A DNA stretch of 64,000 bases from Desertimonas sp963732335. GTDB taxonomy: Bacteria; Actinomycetota; Acidimicrobiia; Acidimicrobiales; Ilumatobacteraceae. The stretch is from assembly GCA_963732335.1 (NCBI GenBank), contig CAVSZO010000033.1, forward strand, positions 102,051 through 166,050, written 5' to 3'. Under the pieces are notes generated by a model that had not been told where the DNA came from, made no database searches, and was given only the letters and a program-made list of their open reading frames with translations. A program made the translations under genes and the position numbers. Below, in pieces: positions 59,476 through 64,000 of the stretch; position 1 is the first letter of the stretch; each line of letters opens with the position of its first letter.

Positions 59476-60260
59476 CGGATCTGCTCACCGTTCGCGACCT
59501 GCACGTGACGTACCATCCGCGAGGCCATCGGCGCAGCGAAGTCGTGGCGGTAGCGGTGTCGATCTGACGCTGGGACATGGTGAGTCGATCGGGCTTGTCG
59601 GCGCGTCGGGCGCCGGCAAGTCCACGGTGGCGCGGGCAGTCTGCACCTCGTGCGCGCAGATCACGGCACCATCCGTGTCGGCGAATTCGACGTCTCAGGG
59701 TTCGGGCGCTCCGCACCGCGCTCGTTCCGTCGGACGGCGCAGATCGTGTTTCAGAACGCAGTGGGATCACTCAACCCGGCGTTGACGGTTGGCGCCATCA
59801 TCGGCGAGCCACTGTCGCTGCACTTCGACATGCGCGGTACAGGGCGAGCGGAGCGGGTGGCTGCACTGCTGGAAGAGGTCGGGCTCGACCCGCAGATGGC
59901 AACGCGACGTCGACACGAGCTCTCGGTGGGTCAGCGGCAACGGGTCAACATCGCCAGATCATTGGCGACCGATCCTCGGCTGCTCGTGCTCGATGAGCCG
60001 GTCTCGGCGCTCGATGCGGCGAGCAAGAACGGTGTTATCTCGCTCCTCGACGGCTGCAAGCCGAGCGAGGGGTCGCCTACATCCTCATCACCCACGACTT
60101 GCCGGTCGCGACCCACTGTGCAGCCGGATCGCGGTGATGCGAAGGGGCGAAAGTCGTCGAACAGGGCTAACGGAGCGGATCTGCGATCAGCCGGAGCATC
60201 CATTCACACGACAGTTGGTCGACTCGATGCTCGATCTCGAACGCGATCAGTCGCTGACTG
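59472..60260 (+). CDS. ABC transporter ATPase, DppF type, frame broken, end uncertain
   Basis: About 260 residues. MTDLLTVRDLHVTYHPRGHR, Walker A SIGLVGASGAGKSTVARAVC, IRVGEFDVSGFGRSAPRSFR, RTAQIVFQNAVGSLNPALTV, RRHELSVGQRQRVNIARSLA (signature with Val-Gly instead of Ser-Gly-Gly: LSVGQ), LLVLDEPVSALDAASKNGVI and, after a change near 60075, LITHDLPVATHC-like sequence. Then EHPFTRQLVDSMLDLERDQ, the expected end. Other changes near 59550 and 59645. The stop is not found in the expected frame; an opposite-strand SHOCT gene ends here, so I place the end near 60260. With the previous four genes it completes an importer. Confidence 0.78.
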
Positions 60261-60263
60261 GCA

Positions 60264-60463
60264 TCACGTTCGATCACCTTGGCCTTTTGACGCTCGTACT
60301 CCTCGTCGACAACAGGCCCCGAACGTGCAGGTCGGCGAGCGCATTGAGCTGTTCGACCGGATCGACCACGAAAGCCATCCAGGCATCCTCGTAGTCTCGC
60401 ACCCCACACGGAGGCCGGCGAGCAGGTCGAAGCCACGGTTGGGGTCGGCTTGGTCGCGGTCAT
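60264..60463 (-). CDS. Small SHOCT-domain protein, frame broken
   Basis: About 75-80 residues, starting at ATG 60463, overlapping the stop of the DUF6325 gene (ATGA). Joined sequence: GFDLLAGLRVG, then VRDYEDAWMAFVVDPVEQLN, then ALADLHVRGLVDEEYERQKA and KVIERD. The final part is a SHOCT domain (short C-terminal domain: LADLHVRGL..EEYERQKAKVI). Frame changes near 60400 and 60320. In the last frame no stop is met until 60167; the domain's normal end lies near 60264, so the end is uncertain. Its coupling to DUF6325 is common in actinobacteria. Function unknown. Confidence 0.68.
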
Positions 60464-60975
60464 GGTGACGCTCCTCTCGGGTGGTCGACGAACTTCTCCG
60501 CCAGTATCGACTCGACTCGGGACGCCGGGATGCGGTCGCCGGCGATGATCTGACCACCGGCGCGCCTCGCCGCGGTCGAGAGCGGTTTGGCCCAACGATC
60601 CTCCGTGACAATGACGACGCCCGTGGTTCCCGCTGCAGCGCGAGCGGGCCAACTCGAGGTCGTGCTCGCTCAACATCCCCCCGACGTCATTCTCCGAGTC
60701 CGCGGAGTGTCGCCATGCTGTCGACCGCGTCGAGCTCGAGCAGGGCAACTGCGCCATCGGGGTCCTTCACAAGCACGACGACGTCGAGGATGCGGATCGC
60801 GGCCCGTTTCACGAGCTTGACCAACGCGGGTCCCAAGCCCACCAGTGCCTCAACGTTCGGCACCGAGACGATGAAGTACTCGACGAGGTCGGTCGCGACT
60901 CCGTCGCGTGCCTTGGGGTCTTTGGTGCGTTCTTCAAGACGGGGGTCTTTGGTGCGTTCTTCAAGACGTGACCAC
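60460..60975 (-). CDS. DUF6325 family protein, frame broken
   Basis: About 170 residues. The reading starts at GTG 60975, preceded on the minus strand by GGAGGAGGAGAC, an unusually strong ribosome-binding site; one base is lost right after the start. The N-terminus contains two identical nonapeptides (RLEERTKDP) caused by a 27-base tandem duplication. The DUF6325 core reads DLVEYFIVSVPNVEALVGLG, AAIRILDVVVLVKDPDGAVA, LLELDAVDSMATLRGL, then, after a change near 60690, GGMLSEHDLELAR and, after more changes, RIVAGDRIP-like sequence and AEKFVDHPRGA at the end. Often found with SHOCT genes and stress proteins. No biochemical role known. Confidence 0.72.
60915..60968. repeat. Perfect 27-base tandem duplication
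   Basis: GGGGTCTTTGGTGCGTTCTT plus CAAGACG occurs twice in direct succession (60915-60941 and 60942-60968). On the minus strand it encodes the repeated nonapeptide RLEERTKDP at the very start of the DUF6325 protein. The copies are identical, so the duplication is recent or an assembly artefact. Confidence 0.9.
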
Positions 60976-61176
60976 GTCTCCTCCTCCGATGGTTACCGGT
61001 GTGTCCCGATTGTGAGGCGTTGTCGGTAGGTCGCGGACCACCCTGCGCGGGTGGTCGTCATTGCGGGCATCCACCCGCTCATGGGTGGTGTCGGCCCACC
61101 CGTGCCCCGAGATCGTCGGGTTCGAAGGCCAGAGATCGAGACGGCCTCGTGGCCGGGGAACGGAATTGGAGGACGA
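60976..61176. other. Divergent promoter region, DUF6325 and DUF7144
   Basis: About 200 bases between two divergent units of the 60-63 kb stress-like module. It contains the short dyad CCACCCTGCGCGGGTGG (61039-61055) and the near-repeat CACCCGCTCATGGGTGGTG (61073-61091), both of which could bind a shared regulator. Upstream of DUF7144, GGAATTGGAGGACGA precedes the GTG at 61177 with a good ribosome-binding site. Confidence 0.5.
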
Positions 61177-61616
61177 GTGGCTGTAGTGACCCAGACCGAG
61201 GCGTGGGCCGTTGAGGGCACGCCGAAGGGGGCCGGATGGCTGGCCTTTGCGTCGACGATGCTCTTCATCAGCGGCGGGTTCAAGATCTTCGACGCGTTGT
61301 GGGCGTTCAAGTACGACGACGATGTGTCCGAAGGCGTGCAGACCGTGCTGTTCGAGGGTGACCTCACCTCATGGGGCTGGGTGTGGCTGGTCGTCGGCAT
61401 CGTCCTGATCGCCGCCGCGATTTCTCGTCAGCGGTGTCCAATGGGCGCGGTGGGTCGGGATCGTCACGGCGGGCATCGCGGCGATCTCGTTCTTCCCATG
61501 GATCTACTACCAGCCGCTGTGGACCATCCTCAGCGTCGTGCTGGCAGTTCTCGTCATCTATGCCCTGGCCGATGTACGGGGGGTTCGCGCAGAAGAGGTT
61601 CCTACCGTGGCTACTG
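61177..61616 (+). CDS. DUF7144 four-helix membrane protein, frame broken
   Basis: About 145 residues from GTG 61177. GAGWLAFASTMLFISGGFKI begins the first of four membrane helices; then LTSWGWVWLVVGIVLIAAAI, FLVSGVQWARWVGIVTAGIA (frame change near 61425), AISFFPWIYYQPLWTILSVV and LAVLVIYALA. This is the actinobacterial DUF7144 pattern, of unknown role. With one more base change near 61585, it stops at a TGA (61614-61616) that overlaps the PPK2 start; as read, the frame runs in phase into PPK2. Close spacing to PPK2 suggests a common operon. Confidence 0.72.
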
Positions 61617-62525
61617 AGTCCGTCCGACCACGCGAACGGATCGCCAACGAGCTGCGTGTCGCCCCAGGGACGAAGGCCAACCTCGCCGGGCGAGACACCG
61701 GCTGGACGGGCGGGGGAGAGTACGACACGCTCTCGCCGCCCGAGTTGGACCACACCGCCAAGGCGCTGCTGGCTGAGGGCATCGACAGGTTGAAGGATGC
61801 CCAAGAGCTCCTCTGGGCGAGCGACGACTACGCCCTGTTGGTCGTGTTCCAGGCGATGGATGCGGCCGGCAAGGACTCGACCATCGAACACGTCATGTCG
61901 GGGGTCAACCCGCAGGGCGTGCACGTCGTGTCGTTCAGGAAGCCCTCCAGCGAGGAGCTCGATCACACCTTCCTGTGGCGGATCTCCAAAGCGGCTCCCG
62001 AGCGGGGCCGGATCGGGATCTTCAATCGGTCCCACTACGAGGAGGTCCTGGCCCTCAAGGTCCACCCGGAGTGGATCGACAAGCAGCTGCCGGCGGCGAC
62101 CGGGGCCCGAGTTCTGGGCGGCTCGCTACGACGACCTCAACGCCTTCGAACGCCATCTCGATCGCAACGGGACGAAGGTCGTCAAGTTCTTCCTGCACGT
62201 GTCCAAGGCGGAGCAGAAGCGACGCTTCATGGCTCGCCTCGACAACCCCGACAAGCAGTGGAAGTTCAAGGCCGCTGATGTGGCCGTGCGGGCCGCACTG
62301 GGACGAGTACATGCAGGCCTACGAGGACGCCATCACGGCGACGTCCACCGAGTGGGCGCCGTGGTACGTGATACCTGCCGACCACAAGCACGTGATGCAG
62401 GCGATGACCGCGACGATTCTCGTCGACACCATCGGCGCCCTCGACCTGTCAGTGGCCGACGGTTTCGGACGAGGACCGGCCGCCAACGAGGCGGCCCGCG
62501 CGAGTTGGAAGCCGAGCCCGAGTGA
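61607..62525 (+). CDS. ppk2: Polyphosphate kinase 2 family protein, frame broken
   Basis: About 305 residues from GTG 61607, with AGAAGAGG as ribosome-binding site. PPK2 uses polyphosphate to phosphorylate nucleotides (AMP, ADP or GDP). Walker A VVFQAMDAAGKDSTIEHVMS, then GVNPQGVHVVSFRKPSSEEL, DHTFLWRISKAAPERGRIGI, FNRSHYEEVLALKVHPEW, FERHLDRNGTKVVKFFLHVS, KAEQKRRFMARLDNPDKQWK and WAPWYVIPADHKHVMQAMTA, the whole family core. Frame changes near 62105, 62295 and 62505 (last joint gives ELEAEPE-stop). The class (I, II or III) cannot be fixed by eye. It sits in a unit with small membrane and SHOCT proteins. Confidence 0.9.
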
Positions 62526-62568
62526 TCCGCTCGACTCAGTCACCCGCAACAGATTGGAGAAACAACGC

Positions 62569-62960
62569 ATGATCCTCGCCGAATTTGGCACTGGCCAGGT
62601 GTTCTGGTCGATGCTGTGGTTCTTCCTGTTCTTCATCTGGATCTGGATGTTGATCGTCATCTTCGGCGACATCTTCCGCAGTACGGACCTGTCGGGATGG
62701 GGAAAGGCGCTGTGGTCGATCTTCATCATCGTCCTGCCGTACCTCGGGGTCTTCGTGTATCTGATCGCTCGCGGCGGCAAGATGCGGCAGCACTCGATCG
62801 AGGCAGCCCAGGCACAGGATGCGGCAATGCGGCAGTACGTGCAGCAAGTCGCCCCACCCAGTGGATCGGCCGACGAGATTGCTCGACTCGCGGCGCTGCG
62901 CGACCAGGGCGTGCTCAGCGAGGCCGAGTTCCGGCGGGCAAGACAAAGGCACTGTCCTGA
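62569..62960 (+). CDS. PLDc_N membrane domain plus SHOCT domain protein, frame broken near the end
   Basis: 130 residues from ATG 62569 (MILAEFGTGQVFWSMLWFFL), ribosome-binding GGAG 12 bases before. The first two helices (FFLFFIWIWMLIVIFGDIFR, ALWSIFIIVLPYLGVFVYLI) with DLSGWGKALW and IARGGKM between and after are the N-terminal domain of cardiolipin-synthase-like proteins. The C-terminus is a SHOCT domain (DEIARLAALRDQGVLSEAEF then RRAKTKALS, after a change near 62940). The same two-domain plan is common in actinobacteria and of unknown role. It follows PPK2 by 43 bases. Confidence 0.85.
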
Positions 62961-62965
62961 TCGAC

Positions 62966-63249
62966 GTGTCGACGCCGGCGGCAGCCGGTGACTTGTCGTC
63001 CCTCGAGGCGCGGCTCGTGACCAGGTTCAGCCGACTGGATCCTGACGAGGTGCGACGTTGGTCGACGACTCAGTCGCACAGTTCGAAGGGGCGAGAAGCC
63101 GCACCTACTTGGCCGTTCTGATCGAACGAGAGGCGATCGAACGCCTGCGTGTCGTGGAACGTGCCATGGGCGAGGTCGATGCGACGCTCGTCGCCGACCA
63201 TCGGCCCGTGGACCGCGACACCTCAGCCCGCGGCGGAGATGAGCCGTGA
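62966..63249 (+). CDS. Three-helix bundle dimerisation-domain protein, frame broken
   Basis: About 94 residues from GTG 62966 (VSTPAAAGDLSSLEARLVTR). After FSRLDPDEVRRW the frame changes near 63058 to DDSVAQFEGARSRTYLAVLI then EREAIERLRVVERAMGEV. The motif V-x-x-x-V-A-x-F-x-x-A-R-x-R-x-Y-L-x-V-L-I-E is that of the three-helix bundle dimerisation domain found in small actinobacterial stress proteins. No enzyme residues. Starts 6 bases after the SHOCT gene, so the same operon. Confidence 0.65.
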
Positions 63250-63436
63250 ACGCGAAATCAGCCGCATCGTCCTCCGCGACCCGACCTCGTGGCCTGCCAG
63301 CTGCGGCGGCTGACCCAGACGCCGCTAGCCCCGTGACGCGCTGAACTTGGCGCTTCTCTTCACCCGTTGGGTCCGATCGTCGCGCCGGTCGGGCGTCGGC
63401 TCCGGAAGCGGGGCGGCCGTCGCATCTTCGGCATGG

Positions 63437-63458
63437 TTGGCGCCACTAGCGTCGCCAA
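63437..63458. repeat. Near-copy of the element's target palindrome, empty
   Basis: GGCGCCACTAGCGTCGCC (63439-63456) inside TTGGCGCC...GGCGCCAA-like flanks resembles GGCGCCACTAGCGGCGCC, the site rebuilt around the 282-bp element when the insert and one CTAG are removed. It is a short palindrome without an insertion. Confidence 0.55.
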
Positions 63459-63522
63459 GTAGACCAAAGAGTTCAAGCCGCGGCCATCGCTCCCGACTTC
63501 TTGGTCGATTTGGCGCCACTAG

Positions 63523-63804
63523 CAGGCTGTTGCGGAATTGCACCGGGGTGTGCATGGTCATACAGGCAGGTCGCGTTGCGGTTCAGAACTCGGAATGCTC
63601 AAGCCGGTTCTGATTGCAGTTGGTTGCTCTGGAAGGAGGGCACCGGGCAGCTTGGTGGATGGTCATGCGGCGCGTCGCACTTTCTGCCACCAACCGATGG
63701 GTGTTTACGTGACGATTCGGTCAACCTGGCACCCATCGGTTGCTGCATGAACCCGCACCGACATGCATGTTCATGCACTCGTGGTCTCAAAGCGCAACAG
63801 CCTG
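63523..63804. mobile_element. 282-bp transposase-less element (MITE-like) with CTAG target duplication
   Basis: Ends are perfect 12-base inverted repeats: CAGGCTGTTGCG (63523-63534) and CGCAACAGCCTG (63793-63804). Each is flanked by CTAG (63519-63522 and 63805-63808), a plausible 4-bp target duplication; CTAG targets and CAGGCTGTTGCGG-like ends occur in IS families such as IS1182/IS5-like elements (memory, not checked). No transposase ORF fits. Inside are the family A palindrome (63693-63740) and a dyad TGCATGAAC ... GTTCATGCA (63744-63777). Confidence 0.72.
63693..63740. repeat. Palindromic repeat, family A copy 2
   Basis: ACCGATGGGTG (63693-63703) and CACCCATCGGT (63730-63740), with the inner dyad TGACGATTCGGTCA. 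The outer arms are identical to those at 3345-3393; the inner bases differ, but still pair (TGAC/GTCA). This copy lies inside the 282-bp element, the other in an ordinary intergenic gap. Confidence 0.75.
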
Positions 63805-64000
63805 CTAGCGGCGCCGATGGAACCAGAGTTCGCGGACGCCAGACCCGAACTGCCGATCGGCTGACTCTGCTTCCAGAGCAAACGCGGCCTGACTGGGGGA
63901 TGACGGCCAGACCAACGGAAGCGGTCAGGAGCGCCGTGATTTCTGGGTTCCAAACCCGACACAACTGTCCGGATAGTGGCGTCAGAACTGGCACGGACGC

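Larger units (their letters stand above)
63250..64000. other. Right-edge region, mostly non-coding, with an inserted element
   Basis: No gene with a recognised family. On the minus strand 63325-63510 encodes ELFGLLGDASGANHAEDATA and TPDRRDDRTQRVKRSAKFSA before a stop, with Pro/Asp/Arg-rich composition like a protein tail. If the 282-bp element is removed, the minus strand reads SGLASANSGSIGAAS then GAKSTKKSGAMAAA across the site, so a Ser/Gly/Ala-rich coding region may have been split by the insertion. Low confidence. Confidence 0.4.

Noticed and set aside
63771..63962. 63-codon minus-strand ORF at the right edge
   Set aside because: No start context or family; crosses the MITE-like element boundary. 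Mentioned only as possible split coding sequence.

Overview
The window comes from a GC-rich actinobacterium, most likely of the class Acidimicrobiia (Ilumatobacter/Microthrix type). Actinobacterial markers are a Kgd-type 2-oxoglutarate decarboxylase, NucS, mycothiol enzymes (S-(hydroxymethyl)mycothiol dehydrogenase and mycothione reductase), a WhiG-like sigma factor, a mec/cysM pair and many DUFs typical of the phylum. The class assignment is inference from overall impression, not from a marker phylogeny. Many otherwise well conserved genes, including essential ones (rpsB, tsf, pyrH, ispG, murI), break into two or more frames at single-base indels. I read this as uncorrected sequencing or assembly error and give joined coordinates, noting where the frame changes.

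Layout. 0-10 kb: the start of kgd (running off the left edge), then mostly plus-strand housekeeping genes: ettA, cysQ, an AraC-type regulator, nucS, a mycothiol-dependent formaldehyde dehydrogenase and manA. 9.9-24 kb: a conserved minus-strand chromosomal block read as comM-dprA-xerC-whiG-lytM-rpsB-tsf-pyrH-frr-cdsA-dxr-rseP-ispG (recombination and DNA uptake, translation, isoprenoid and phospholipid synthesis). 24-34 kb: clpP, two adjacent fold-type II PLP enzymes, an L,D-transpeptidase, a HerA-like ATPase, an odd tRNA, and an ECF sigma factor overlapping a membrane protein with a peptidoglycan-binding domain. 34-38 kb: murI-rph-rdgB-mtr. 38-45 kb: a CPBP protease and an acyltransferase, then a four-gene surface cluster with two paralogous fasciclin-domain proteins carrying Thr-rich tandem repeats. 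45-48 kb: cysM, mec, smpB, a DUF427 gene and ssrA (tmRNA).

From 48 to 64 kb the content is accessory: repeats and decayed lipoprotein copies next to ssrA, a SulP transporter, an aquaporin remnant, a DUF1269 gene, a large LuxR/MalT-type regulator followed by a complete but badly broken oligopeptide-type ABC transporter, and a group of small genes (DUF6325, SHOCT, DUF7144, PPK2, PLDc_N-SHOCT, three-helix bundle) that looks like a stress or polyphosphate module. The right edge holds a 282-bp transposase-less element with CTAG target duplications.

Intergenic gaps repeatedly carry long inverted repeats with a second, inner stem. Two of these types occur twice each in the window. Cell-wall and redox themes recur: LDT, MurI, LytM-like protein and a PG-binding anti-sigma candidate for the wall; MscR, Mtr, CysM and Mec for mycothiol and cysteine metabolism.
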